This document shows positions 6,872 through 13,680 of a DNA stretch of 15,582 nucleotides, in pieces; position 1 is the first letter of the stretch, and every line of letters begins with the position of its first letter. The DNA comes from JBEKCP01 sp050014815 (lineage in GTDB: Bacteria; Planctomycetota; Planctomycetia; Pirellulales; Thermoguttaceae). The stretch covers positions 1 to 15,582 of the forward strand of contig JBEKCP010000062.1 in NCBI GenBank assembly GCA_050014815.1. Reading direction: 5' to 3'. The notes under the pieces were generated by a model, which saw nothing but the letters and a program-made list of their open reading frames with translations, ran no database searches and was not told where the DNA came from. The position numbers and the translations under genes were made by a program.

Positions 6872-7405
6872 TCAGCCCTCCGATCCGTCTGCCCGCCAGT
6901 ACCAAAGGTCCAAATGGACACGCGAGCAGCCTTTTCGTTGGGCGACCTGACGCGCAAACGCTTGGTATTTGGCAGAGACCTCCGGTTCAAGTCGAATAAT
7001 GGTTTTCCAGGGAGGAAGCGAGGTCCCTCCTTCCTCCTTACGGAGTCCAATCGCGACAAAGCTGTCGAGCGGGACTTCCAGAAATGGTTCGGTAACGCCC
7101 AGATGATAGTGCTCGCATAAAAAGCGATTGTAGAGGGCGCCGCGCAAGAAGATATTCAAGAATTTGCGTGCGGCGCCCCAACTCTTGCGGGGAAGCTTGT
7201 CACGGCATTCGATCGTCCTCCTGTCGAGAACGTACTGAAATGCGTCCTCGGAATCTCCAGCGAACTGCCGAAGGTCAAGGTGCATCAGGAAGTCCCGGGC
7301 CGCTTTGACCGTTCCTGTGCCCATGCAACGCGCAGTAGATGCTCCGACAGAGCCGCCCGCTTCAAATCTCTGAACAAGCTCGACAAAATCCTGTTGAGAT
7401 GACAT
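6872..7405 (-). CDS. hypothetical protein, possible HhH-GPD-like fold (177 aa)
   Basis: ATG at 7405 has AAGG about 7 bases upstream. The product is soluble and mostly helical, with no signal peptide. The most protein-like core is WGAARKFLNIFLRGALYN (76-93), then a spacer, then EVPLDSFVAIGL (110-121), and a C-terminal HLDLWYWR (164-171). The order 'G-x-x-RK-x-x-N-hydrophobic ... D-S-x-V' recalls the helix-hairpin-helix and catalytic Asp of HhH-GPD DNA glycosylases (GxGRKTAN ... VDTHV). This is a weak, inferred likeness and no family is assigned. GC in counted lines is 50-60%, lower than the flanking MoxR and VWA genes. It lies between repeat blocks that separate MoxR from DUF58, which suggests later acquisition. 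It is probably unrelated to the MoxR function. Confidence 0.75.
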   Translation of the reverse strand: MSSQQDFVELVQRFEAGGSVGASTARCMGTGTVKAARDFLMHLDLRQFAGDSEDAFQYVLDRRTIECRDKLPRKSWGAARKFLNIFLRGALYNRFLCEHYHLGVTEPFLEVPLDSFVAIGLRKEEGGTSLPPWKTIIRLEPEVSAKYQAFARQVAQRKGCSRVHLDLWYWRADGSEG

Positions 7406-7441
7406 GCTTGCGCCTTCAAACCATGTCCGCGGCGGCGGGCC

Positions 7442-7457
7442 AAATCCCCAAAACCCT
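7442..7457. repeat. two octamers at the stop of the four-helix-bundle gene
   Basis: AAATCCCC (7442-7449) and AAAACCCT (7450-7457) are a short member of the same octamer family. Read on the coding strand, the stop TAG of the four-helix gene is followed directly by GGTTTTGGGGATTTGG. The block has the same orientation as the one at 7848-7887. Confidence 0.8.
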
Positions 7458-7836
7458 ATTTGCGTTTCGTCGCGACCTTGCCAACCAGTTTCCGCCGGAG
7501 GCCCCCCAGCATTCTGCCGGTGCTGTCGCAGAGTTGCGTCAGGGTGGCCATGGTAGTTGCGTCAAGGTAGTGCAGGTCTTGAGCCACGGCCAACAAAGTC
7601 TCCAATTCTGCCAATGATCCGTGTGCAATGACGACGTAGCGAACGAACTCTTTGGTCGTTCCGCGCGTGTGCCCTTCCGCGATGTTGGCCGGGATCGAGA
7701 CTGCCGCCCGCTGCAATTGGGAGGACAATCCGAACGCCTCTTCCCTCGGAAACGTTCGGGTGAGCCTGTAAATCTGCCGGACTAGCTCCATGCCATTCTG
7801 CCACACCTGGAGCTGCCGGTAATTGCTCGCCGCCAT
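7456..7836 (-). CDS. four-helix bundle protein (23S rRNA intervening-sequence / S23 family, 126 aa)
   Basis: The protein has the family's features: an N-terminal YRQLQVWQNGMELVRQIYRL helix, then FPREEAFGLSSQLQRAAVSI and PANIAEGH (around 50-57), and helical remainder with a basic tail (KLVGKVATKRK). Length matches the PF05635/TIGR02436 family (about 115-130 aa). Members were first seen inside 23S rRNA intervening sequences but are widespread as stand-alone genes; they form pentameric bundles and probably bind nucleic acid. No rRNA is present here. I chose ATG 7836; a TTG at 7857 would add seven residues that are translated repeat. The gene interrupts the MoxR-DUF58 pair, and its stop abuts octamer repeats. 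Its cellular role is not known. Confidence 0.92.
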   Translation of the reverse strand: MAASNYRQLQVWQNGMELVRQIYRLTRTFPREEAFGLSSQLQRAAVSIPANIAEGHTRGTTKEFVRYVVIAHGSLAELETLLAVAQDLHYLDATTMATLTQLCDSTGRMLGGLRRKLVGKVATKRK

Positions 7837-7847
7837 ACGCGGGCCCC

Positions 7848-7887
7848 AAATCCCCAAATCCCTAAATCCCTAAATCCCTAAATCCCT
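7848..7887. repeat. AAATCCCY octamer tandem repeat, 5 copies
   Basis: AAATCCCC once and AAATCCCT four times in 8-bp register, between the four-helix gene start and the MoxR stop. On the coding strand the MoxR stop TAG is the first T-AG of the AGGGATTT unit, so the stop codon and the repeat are the same sequence. The block is inverted relative to 6773-6836. Confidence 0.95.
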
Positions 7888-8941
7888 ACTTCTCATACTT
7901 CGGAATCACCGGCGGCGGGGTCTCCCGCACCAGCCGCTGGATCAGGTCCTCATTCGTCATGCCCTCGGCCTGGGCCTGGAAATTGGTGCTGATGCGGTGC
8001 CGCAGCACGGGGATGGCGATCCGCTGCACGTCTTCGATGGCCACCGAGAAGCGGCCGTCCATGGCGGCCAGGGCCTTGCCGCCGTGGATGAGGAACTGTC
8101 CGGCCCGGGGCCCCGCCCCCCAGTCCACCAGCTCCTGGATGAACTTCGGGGCGGACGGGTCCTTCGGCCGCGTCGCCCGGACCACCCGCGACACGTATTG
8201 CACGATATACTCGCTCACCGCGACCTTGCTCACCAGGCTCTGCAGGTTGATGATCGCCTTGCCGGAGAGCACCTTGCGGACCTCGACTTTCTCGCTCCGG
8301 GTGGTCTGGGCCAGGATCCGCTCCTCCTCGTCGATCGACGGGTAGTCCACCTTGATATTGAACATGAAGCGGTCCAACTGGGCCTCCGGCAGCGGATAGG
8401 TCCCTTCCTGCTCGATCGGGTTCTGGGTGGCGATCGTGAAGAAGGGCTCCGGCAGCGCGTAGGTCTTCTGCCCGACCGTCACCTCCCGCTCCTGCATCGC
8501 CTGCAGCAAGGCGGCCTGGGTCTTGGGAGGCGTCCGGTTGATCTCGTCGGCCAGGAGGATGCTGGTGAAGACGGGTCCCTCGACGAACCGGAAATCCCGC
8601 CGCCCCTTTTCGTCCTCTTCCAGGACGTTGGTGCCGGTAATGTCCGAGGGCATCAGGTCCGGGGTGAACTGGATCCGCTTGAACGGCACGTCGAGGATCT
8701 TGGCCAGCGTGCTGACCATGAGCGTCTTGGCCAGCCCCGGTACGCCGACCAGCAGGCAGTGCCCCCGCGTGAAAATGGCCGCGAATATCTGTTCGATGAC
8801 GTCGGCCTGCCCGACAATCACCTTCTGCAGCTCCTCCTGCATCAGCCGGCGGTGTTGGCTGAACTCCAAGAGCACGTCGCCGAGGCTGCGGGGCTTGGCG
8901 GCCGATGCGGAGGTCGTGGCGGAACTGGGCGTGGTGGACAA
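7886..8941 (-). CDS. MoxR-family AAA+ ATPase (351 aa)
   Basis: Classic MoxR order: Walker A GVPGLAKT (66-73), QFTPDLMPSDITGT (91-104), Walker B LLADEINRTPPKTQAALL (129-146), sensor 1 ATQNPIEQEGTYPLPEAQLDRF (171-192; the motif holds the arginine finger) and the C-terminal lid helices. MoxR ATPases act as chaperones that remodel or activate partner proteins, usually VWA/DUF58 proteins such as those encoded just downstream. The start is TTG at 8941. An in-frame TAG lies six codons upstream with no ATG or GTG between, and AAGGGA sits six bases before the TTG; the next ATG (residue 34) would cut into the conserved helix. The first 18 residues are Ser/Thr/Ala-rich. This is the first gene of the minus-strand operon and is divergent from the DUF4159 gene. 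Confidence 0.95.
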   Translation of the reverse strand: MSTTPSSATTSASAAKPRSLGDVLLEFSQHRRLMQEELQKVIVGQADVIEQIFAAIFTRGHCLLVGVPGLAKTLMVSTLAKILDVPFKRIQFTPDLMPSDITGTNVLEEDEKGRRDFRFVEGPVFTSILLADEINRTPPKTQAALLQAMQEREVTVGQKTYALPEPFFTIATQNPIEQEGTYPLPEAQLDRFMFNIKVDYPSIDEEERILAQTTRSEKVEVRKVLSGKAIINLQSLVSKVAVSEYIVQYVSRVVRATRPKDPSAPKFIQELVDWGAGPRAGQFLIHGGKALAAMDGRFSVAIEDVQRIAIPVLRHRISTNFQAQAEGMTNEDLIQRLVRETPPPVIPKYEK

Positions 8942-8981
8942 CGGAAATCCCTTATACTATCTGGTAGACGGCTAATTCGTT

Positions 8982-9026
8982 TCTGTTGCGGAAGAGGGGA
9001 CGCGGTACAGTTGTTTCCGCAACAGA
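8982..9026. promoter_or_regulatory. 12-bp inverted repeat in divergent promoter region
   Basis: TCTGTTGCGGAA (8982-8993) and its exact complement TTCCGCAACAGA (9015-9026) are separated by 21 bases, so their centres are 33 bp apart, about three helical turns. It lies between the divergent MoxR and DUF4159 genes and overlaps the candidate plus-strand promoter, which fits a shared operator. A transcript hairpin is the alternative. On the minus side TAGTAT/TATAAG (8951-8959) is a weak -10 candidate with no matching -35. Confidence 0.6.
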
Positions 9027-9040
9027 CCAATACCTATTCT
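9011..9040 (+). promoter_or_regulatory. candidate sigma70-type promoter for the DUF4159 gene
   Basis: TTGTTT (9011-9016) and TATTCT (9035-9040) are 18 bases apart and end 18 bases before the ATG. Matches to consensus are partial (3/6 and 4/6). The -35 element overlaps the right half of the inverted repeat at 8982-9026. Confidence 0.35.
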
Positions 9041-9058
9041 ATCGCAAGGGCGCGGAAA

Positions 9059-11437
9059 ATGAGAGTCTTGGCCATCGCGGCGGTCGGCCTTGGGGTTCTG
9101 TTTGGCCCTTTGGTAACGGTTGTGCGGGCGGACTTGTCGCCGGAGGATGTCCGTGCCGCAATCGACCGGGGGGTTGGCTACCTCAAGGGGACCCAAAAAA
9201 CCGACGGGACCTGGGCCGACTACATCGGCCAGCCCGCCGGCATCACCTGCCTCGCGACCCTCGCCCTGCTCTCGGCGGGCGTCGACCCGCACGACGAGCA
9301 CGTCCAGCAGGCCCTCAAGGCGATCCGCCGGCTCCGTCCCCAGACCACCTACGTCGCCTCGCTCCAGACCATGGTCCTTTGCCGGGCCGAGCCGGAAAAG
9401 GACCAGGTCCTGATCGGTCGGAACGTCGACTTTCTGGAGCAGACGCAGCTTCGAGACGGGCTCCGCCCCGGCGCGTGGTCCTACCCGGGCCATCCGGTCG
9501 GCAGCGGCGACAACTCGAACAGCCAGTTCGCCCTGTTGGCCCTCTACGAGGCCCAACGGGCCGACGAGGCAGGCCGCATCCGCATCCAGGTCCATCGCGA
9601 GACGTGGGAGCGGGCCAAGGCCTACTGGACCGGCGCCCAAAACGCCGACGGCTCCTGGGGTTACTACAAACCCCTGCCCGGCACCGGCAGCATGACCTGC
9701 GCCGGAATCTCCTCGCTGGTGATCGCCAGCGACGTCATCCACCAGCCCGACGCCCGGGTCGCCGGCGACAGAATCGACTGCTGTGGGCGGGCCGAAGACC
9801 AGGACCACGACCGGGTCCAGGACGCCCTGGAGTGGCTCCGCCGGAACTACACGATCGAGTCGAATCCCGGCCAACGCGGCGATCTCTGGCACTATTACTT
9901 TCTCTACGGCCTGGAACGCGCAGCCCGCTTGACCAACCGCCGGTTCATCGGCAACCACGACTGGTACCGCGAGGGGACGGCCTACCTTATCCAAACGCAG
10001 GACATCACTTCCGGTTTCTGGAAAGGTCGGGGCCACGCGGAAGAAGACGAGCACACCGCCACCAGCCTCGCCCTGCTGTTCCTCTCCAAAGGGCGGCGAC
10101 CTATCCTCCTGGCCAAGCTCAAACACGGCCGCGGCGAAGACTGGAATTCTCGCCGCAACGACATCAACAATCTCACCATCTATGTCGAGTCGCAGTGGAA
10201 GCGGGAACTGTCCTGGCAGATCGTCGATCTGAAGGCGGCCGGCGTGGACGACCTGCTCCAGGCCCCCGTCCTCTACTTCTCGGGCAACGAGAGCCCGCTG
10301 CCCCCGTCCCCCGAGCGACAGCAGGAACTCGCACAGAAACTCCGCGATTACCTGGATCGCGGCGGCTTCCTGCTGGCGGAAGCGGATTGCTGCTCGGCGG
10401 GGTTCGACGCGGGGTTCCGCCAGCTCATGCGGCTGGTGTTTCCTGAAGAGGAGTATCGCCTGAAGGTGCTCGACCCCTTGCACCCGGTCTGGCATGCGGA
10501 GCAGCGGGTCGCGGCGGACCAGTTGCGGCCCCTCTTGGGGATCGACTTCGGCTGCCGCACCAGCGTCGTCTATGCCCCGGCCGATTCCGCCGGCGGACCT
10601 CGGCCTTCCTTATCGTGCCTCTGGGAGCTGTCGCGGGCTGGGCGAGATGCGAAGTATAGCGATTCGGTGCAGGCACAAATCGACGCCGCCCGGGCATTGG
10701 GCGTCAATATCCTCGCCTACGCAACCAACCGCGAAATACGGCCGGGCGAGGACAGGGCCTTCGGCCCAACGGGACGGGGCCGCACCGACAAGGTCGTCCG
10801 CGGCCGGCTGGAGGTGGCCAAGCTGAAGCACCCGGGCGGGTGCGATGCGGCGCCCCGGGCCCTGGCCAACCTGATGGAAGCAGCCAGCCGGGAGTTGAAG
10901 ACCCGCGTCAGTCTCCACCCAGTCCTCCTGGATATCCGCGACGACGCACTTTTCGACCACCCGGTCGTCTTCATGCACGGTCGCAACGCGTTTCGGCTGA
11001 CCGTCGAGGAACGAGCGAGGCTGGGGACGTACTTCAAGCGCGGCGGCCTGCTGTTTGCCGACGCCATCTGCTCCAGTCCGGCGTTCATCGAATCGTTCCG
11101 CCGCGAGGTGTCGGCAATCCTTCCCAAGGCCCCCCTGGAGCGGATCGCGGCCAACGACCCGCTCTGGACGACCAAGTACGGCGGGTTCGACCTCTCGACG
11201 GTGACACGCCGCGATCCGCAGCCGGGGAGTGCGTCGGGGCCGTTGCGGGCCGTGCTCCGCAAGGTCCCTCCCGAGTTGGAGGGGGCCAGGCTCGACGGCC
11301 ACTTCGCCGTGATCTTCTCCCCCTACGACATTAGTTGTGCCCTGGAAAAGCACGACTCGCTGGAGTGCCGCGGCTACACCCGCGAGGACGCGGCTCGCAT
11401 CGGCCTGAACGTCCTGATCTATGCCACGCGGCAGTAG
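9059..11437 (+). CDS. secreted alpha/alpha-toroid (prenyltransferase/squalene-cyclase-like) protein with two DUF4159 domains (792 aa)
   Basis: ATG 9059 has AAGGG about 9 bases upstream. A signal peptide (MRVLAIAAVGLGVLFGPLVTVVRA, about 24 residues) leads into an alpha/alpha-toroid of about 30-380. It has repeated QxxDGxW motifs (QKTDGTW 46-52, QNADGSW 194-200, QTQDITSGFW near 312-321) but no DxDD or DCTAE catalytic motif, so it is probably a non-enzymatic scaffold or binding domain. DUF4159 domain 1 is about 398-558 (VLYFSGN, RGGFLLAEADCCSAGFDAGF, ending LGVNILAYATNRE). Domain 2 is about 618-790 (PVVFMHGRN, RGGLLFADAICSSPAFIESF, ending IGLNVLIYATRQ). The toroid-DUF4159 fusion is characteristic of planctomycetes and often accompanies MoxR/DUF58/BatA genes. 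It probably works outside the cytoplasm with the divergent operon; the exact role is unknown. Confidence 0.9.
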   Translation: MRVLAIAAVGLGVLFGPLVTVVRADLSPEDVRAAIDRGVGYLKGTQKTDGTWADYIGQPAGITCLATLALLSAGVDPHDEHVQQALKAIRRLRPQTTYVASLQTMVLCRAEPEKDQVLIGRNVDFLEQTQLRDGLRPGAWSYPGHPVGSGDNSNSQFALLALYEAQRADEAGRIRIQVHRETWERAKAYWTGAQNADGSWGYYKPLPGTGSMTCAGISSLVIASDVIHQPDARVAGDRIDCCGRAEDQDHDRVQDALEWLRRNYTIESNPGQRGDLWHYYFLYGLERAARLTNRRFIGNHDWYREGTAYLIQTQDITSGFWKGRGHAEEDEHTATSLALLFLSKGRRPILLAKLKHGRGEDWNSRRNDINNLTIYVESQWKRELSWQIVDLKAAGVDDLLQAPVLYFSGNESPLPPSPERQQELAQKLRDYLDRGGFLLAEADCCSAGFDAGFRQLMRLVFPEEEYRLKVLDPLHPVWHAEQRVAADQLRPLLGIDFGCRTSVVYAPADSAGGPRPSLSCLWELSRAGRDAKYSDSVQAQIDAARALGVNILAYATNREIRPGEDRAFGPTGRGRTDKVVRGRLEVAKLKHPGGCDAAPRALANLMEAASRELKTRVSLHPVLLDIRDDALFDHPVVFMHGRNAFRLTVEERARLGTYFKRGGLLFADAICSSPAFIESFRREVSAILPKAPLERIAANDPLWTTKYGGFDLSTVTRRDPQPGSASGPLRAVLRKVPPELEGARLDGHFAVIFSPYDISCALEKHDSLECRGYTREDAARIGLNVLIYATRQ

Positions 11438-11449
11438 CCCAGGGAAGCG

Positions 11450-11498
11450 AGGGATTGGGGATTGGGGATTGGGGATTGGGGATTGGGGATTGGGGATT
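11450..11498. repeat. GGGGATT heptamer tandem repeat, 7 copies
   Basis: AGGGATT followed by six perfect GGGGATT units in 7-bp register, starting 13 bases after the DUF4159 stop. It is one base shorter per unit than the octamers at 6773 and 7848 but clearly of the same sequence family. Confidence 0.95.
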
Positions 11499-11505
11499 GG
11501 AAAAG

Positions 11506-11547
11506 CCCCGCGACTGCGTCGCGGGGGTGCCCGCGTCGCGGGGGTGC
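11506..11547. repeat. hairpin plus 15-bp direct repeat
   Basis: A palindrome CCCCGCGAC-TGC-GTCGCGGGG (11506-11526) overlaps a direct repeat GCGTCGCGGGGGTGC at 11516-11530 and 11533-11547. A second small palindrome, CCCGCG-T-CGCGGG, is at 11530-11542. It lies just after the GGGGATT heptamers. The TGC/GCA loop recurs in the hairpins at 1033-1045 and 1091-1109. Confidence 0.85.
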
Positions 11548-11589
11548 GAGATCGCGTTTTCCAGCCACTGCCTGACGGCGCAAAGAAAG

Positions 11590-11625
11590 AGCCGGACCTG
11601 AACCAGGTCCGGCTTGGGTCTTTTT
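11590..11625. terminator. rho-independent terminator between convergent genes
   Basis: A perfect 11-bp stem AGCCGGACCTG (11590-11600) / CAGGTCCGGCT (11604-11614) has an AAC loop and is followed on the plus strand by TGGGTCTTTTT. On the minus strand it is followed by a weaker CTTTCTTTG. It sits between the plus-strand DUF4159 gene and the minus-strand Cys-rich gene and may serve both, best for the plus strand. Confidence 0.8.
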
Positions 11626-11736
11626 GGAACTTCAATTCGGGCCCAACAGGGCAGGGCCCATTGCTCGGGGGCCATCGACCGTCAGTTCTCGGCCCAAAGG
11701 CCGATCGGGCGGTCAGGCCCCCCGATCCACTGGCTC

Positions 11737-12459
11737 TCAGGTCGTCTTCGGGGCCGGAGGAGCCGGGGGAGCCGCGCTGGGGGACGGGGCCGGGGCCGGG
11801 GCCGGAGCCGCGGCAGGGGCCGCCGGGCCACTCGGAGCGCAGCACGCCGGAGCGGCGCAGCACGCCGGAGCAGCGCAGCACTTCGGAGCGCAGGTCTTCG
11901 GGCAGCACGTGTTCCGAGAGAACAGCCGCAGATGGCGGCACTTCGGGGCGCACGTGTCGCAGGCCGGAGCGCAGCACTTCGGAGCGCAGGCAACCGGGGC
12001 GCAAGGCGCCGGAGCGCAGGCCGCCGGGGCGCAAGCCGCCGGGGCAGCGCAGCACTTCGGAGCGCAGGTCTTCGGGCAGCACGTGTTCCGGCTGAACAGC
12101 CGCGGACGGCAGCTCTTCGGAGCGCACGTGTCGCAGGCCGGAGCGCAGCACTTCGGAGCGCAGGCCGGGGCGCAGGCCGCCGGGGCGCAAGGCGCCGGAG
12201 CGCAGGCCGCCGGAGCGGCGCAGCACGCCGGAGCGGCGCAGCACTTCGGAGCGCAGGTCTTCGGCTCACAGGTCGACCGGCAGCAGCGGTGGCACCGCTT
12301 GGGGCAGCAGGTCGACGGGGCAGAACAATCAGCGGCCGGGGCCGCGCAGCAGGCCGGGGCGCAGCAGTCGCTCGCCACCGCCACGTTGGCACTGCCCATC
12401 AGGGCGATGCCGAGCACCGCGACAAACAGCGCGATGCAAAGAACATACATGCGATTCAT
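11737..12459 (-). CDS. secreted Cys/Pro/Ala-rich repeat protein (240 aa)
   Basis: A signal peptide (about 1-29, ending NVAVA) is followed by a mature region of about 211 residues with roughly 48 cysteines (near 23%). They occur as CAPKCC, CAAPACC, CAPAPC and CDTC words. A long repeat unit of about 58 residues recurs: LFSRNTCCPKTCAPKCC is at 121-137 and 179-195, and KTCAPKCCAAPA also at 68-79. The last 30 residues are Cys-free Ala/Pro (PAPAPAPSPSAAPPAPPAP). AGGAGG lies 8 bases before the ATG, so translation should be strong. Cys-rich secreted proteins of this style occur in planctomycetes, and a disulfide-linked wall or a metal-binding role are both possible; neither is shown here. The gene is convergent with the DUF4159 gene and has its own promoter region. 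Confidence 0.88.
   Translation of the reverse strand: MNRMYVLCIALFVAVLGIALMGSANVAVASDCCAPACCAAPAADCSAPSTCCPKRCHRCCRSTCEPKTCAPKCCAAPACCAAPAACAPAPCAPAACAPACAPKCCAPACDTCAPKSCRPRLFSRNTCCPKTCAPKCCAAPAACAPAACAPAPCAPVACAPKCCAPACDTCAPKCRHLRLFSRNTCCPKTCAPKCCAAPACCAAPACCAPSGPAAPAAAPAPAPAPSPSAAPPAPPAPKTT
11863..12264. repeat. coding tandem repeats of the Cys-rich gene
   Basis: The DNA encoding residues about 66-199 carries two long direct copies offset by 174 bp (58 codons), plus many short GCGCAGCACTTCGGAGC-like words. The repeats stay in frame, which points to expansion by recombination or slippage under coding selection. Confidence 0.8.
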
Positions 12460-12467
12460 TCGAGAAA

Positions 12468-12473
12468 CCTCCT
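12468..12473 (-). promoter_or_regulatory. strong ribosome-binding site of the Cys-rich gene
   Basis: AGGAGG on the minus strand, 8 bases from ATG 12459. This is a full consensus, unlike the leaders of most operon genes here, and it fixes the start over the Met at residue 4. Confidence 0.85.
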
Positions 12474-12802
12474 ACTTACAGGTACCGTAGCGTTGAGAAA
12501 CTCTCACTCGCGCCGTCACTGGTTACTTCCTCCCCAACCCTGACGGCCTCCAGCCGGGGAGACAAGCTTACACACTGTGCACCACTCAACCGCAACCGCC
12601 TTGCTCCCCTGTTCGAGCCGCCAGCGCGGTCTTGTGGTTTCAACTGCACAGCTTCGACCGCTTAAGCTAGCATAGTTGAACTAGTTGTCAACCCGGGGGA
12701 GCCGGAAAAATAACCGTCCTGGGCCGACTCGGCGTTTTGGGAGCACTCTAACGTTGTTAGGGAAGTTTACAACATAAACCCCGCCCTTCAAGCCCCAGGC
12801 GC
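12474..12802. other. long leader and upstream region of the Cys-rich gene
   Basis: No gene was seen. From the candidate promoter at 12664-12691 the untranslated leader would be about 200 bases, long enough for leader control, but I found no riboswitch I can name. The only small hairpin noted is GAGA-AAC-TCTC just upstream of the RBS. Confidence 0.45.
12664..12691 (-). promoter_or_regulatory. candidate promoter of the Cys-rich gene
   Basis: A perfect TTGACA (12691 down to 12686) is followed after 16 bases by TAGCTT (12669-12664), a weak -10. The local AT-rich stretch in a GC-rich genome supports a promoter here. The partly symmetric GTTGAACTAGTTGTCAAC overlaps the -35 and could be an operator. 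Confidence 0.4.
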
Positions 12803-12840
12803 AAAAAAAAGGGGAGGGCCCAAAAGTCGGGCTCCTCCCC
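12803..12840 (-). terminator. rho-independent terminator after the lipoprotein gene
   Basis: On the minus strand a stem GGGGAGG(A)GCCC pairs with GGGCCCTCCCC (one bulged base, 7-base loop), followed by eight T. The hairpin is 12811-12840 and the T run is 12810-12803. It lies about 146 bases after the lipoprotein stop; the stretch between (12842-12986) shows no gene. Confidence 0.88.
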
Positions 12841-12986
12841 ATGAATTATTCTAAGTGTCTCTAATAAAATAACTTACGCCGTAGGCACCCCAGACGACAT
12901 TGCCCCCCACTGTGGGTAAATCACCCTAGAATTGCCACGGGCGAAGGCATCCCTGGGCGAGCCGAAAACCGTCCATTCCCCCCGAA

Positions 12987-13580
12987 CTAACGACGCATCG
13001 GATCCTCCAGAATTTTCCCCCCGTCTTTGCTGGATTTCTCCGTTTGCCGATTTTCTCGCCGTGCAATCTCCTCGCGGAGCCACTCCTGTTTCTGCGTCAT
13101 CTCGTCCGGCTTCTCGAAGTCCAGCAGCAAGGGGTCCTCTCCCTCGAATACGACCGCCGCGACCCCGCCAACCCGCCAGCCCTCCGCCTCCCGGCGGCAG
13201 ACCCAGATGGCCCGGTCGGTCCGCGGCTTGCCCGACTCGTCCAGGTCGGTCCAGGTGCAGTTGACCCGTGCGATGTCGTCTCCCACGGTTGTCACCTCGC
13301 CGACCTCGAATTTGGCCGTATCGCTGGCCGGAGGCGTCGGGCTTCGACCCGACTCGACGGCCTTTTGCCGGGCAACGGCCGTCAGGAGACCCATCGCGTG
13401 TTCGTCGTTACCCGTACGAATAGCATCCAGGAATTGAGAGACGGTCGCGGCCGGGTCCGCCGAGTCGGCTTGACCCGCCGCCGAGCCGGCGCCCGCCGGC
13501 TGTCCTCCCGACTTGCCGCATCCGCTTAACGCCACTCCCAAGATGACCGAACCGACCAACCAAACGCCGTGCGATTTCAT
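12987..13580 (-). CDS. small lipoprotein of unknown function (197 aa)
   Basis: From ATG 13580 (GGGAGG 7 bases upstream) the protein begins MKSHGVWLVGSVILGVALSGC, a lipoprotein signal with lipobox LSGC and the lipidated Cys at 21. A Gly/Ala/Ser linker is followed by a domain that starts ATVSQFLDAIRTGNDEHAMGLLTAVARQ. This recalls NTF2-like/DUF4878 domains, which continue as beta strands (FEVGEVTTVGDDIARVNCTW, DRAIWVCRREAEGWRVGGV). Two cysteines in adjacent strands could pair. The C-terminus is charged and helical (QKQEWLREEIARRENRQTEKSS). The frame opens 15 codons further up, but the RBS favours 13580. I infer an envelope-anchored accessory protein and cannot name a partner. Confidence 0.85.
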   Translation of the reverse strand: MKSHGVWLVGSVILGVALSGCGKSGGQPAGAGSAAGQADSADPAATVSQFLDAIRTGNDEHAMGLLTAVARQKAVESGRSPTPPASDTAKFEVGEVTTVGDDIARVNCTWTDLDESGKPRTDRAIWVCRREAEGWRVGGVAAVVFEGEDPLLLDFEKPDEMTQKQEWLREEIARRENRQTEKSSKDGGKILEDPMRR

Positions 13581-13607
13581 GTGCAATCCTCCCTGCATCT
13601 GGACCGC

Positions 13608-13626
13608 CTTGGGATCCGGTCCCAAG
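13608..13626. promoter_or_regulatory. 7-bp inverted repeat in the lipoprotein leader
   Basis: CTTGGGA-TCCGG-TCCCAAG is a perfect inverted repeat about 15 bases upstream of the RBS of the lipoprotein gene. It could be an operator or a leader hairpin. A TTGACC at 13658-13663 (minus strand) may be the -35 of the same promoter; no good -10 was seen. Confidence 0.35.
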
Positions 13627-13680
13627 ATGGGGGGAGTGTCGCAAGAATGGCGATTCAGGTCAAGAGCAGACGGGAAAACT

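Noticed and set aside
7456..7836. 23S rRNA intervening sequence or diversity-generating retroelement, suggested by the four-helix bundle protein
   Set aside because: No rRNA, reverse transcriptase or variable repeat is present; the gene stands alone.
7997..9058. plus-strand frame upstream of and in phase with the DUF4159 gene
   Set aside because: It is the antisense of MoxR. The real start is ATG 9059, with a signal peptide and an RBS.
8972..10495. 507-codon minus-strand frame opposite the DUF4159 gene
   Set aside because: Shadow frame; the plus-strand product has a signal peptide and recognisable domains.
10610..12244. 544-codon minus-strand frame across the terminator and Cys-rich gene
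   Set aside because: It crosses a terminator and is low-complexity (LRSEVLR-like) translation of the Cys-rich gene in another frame.
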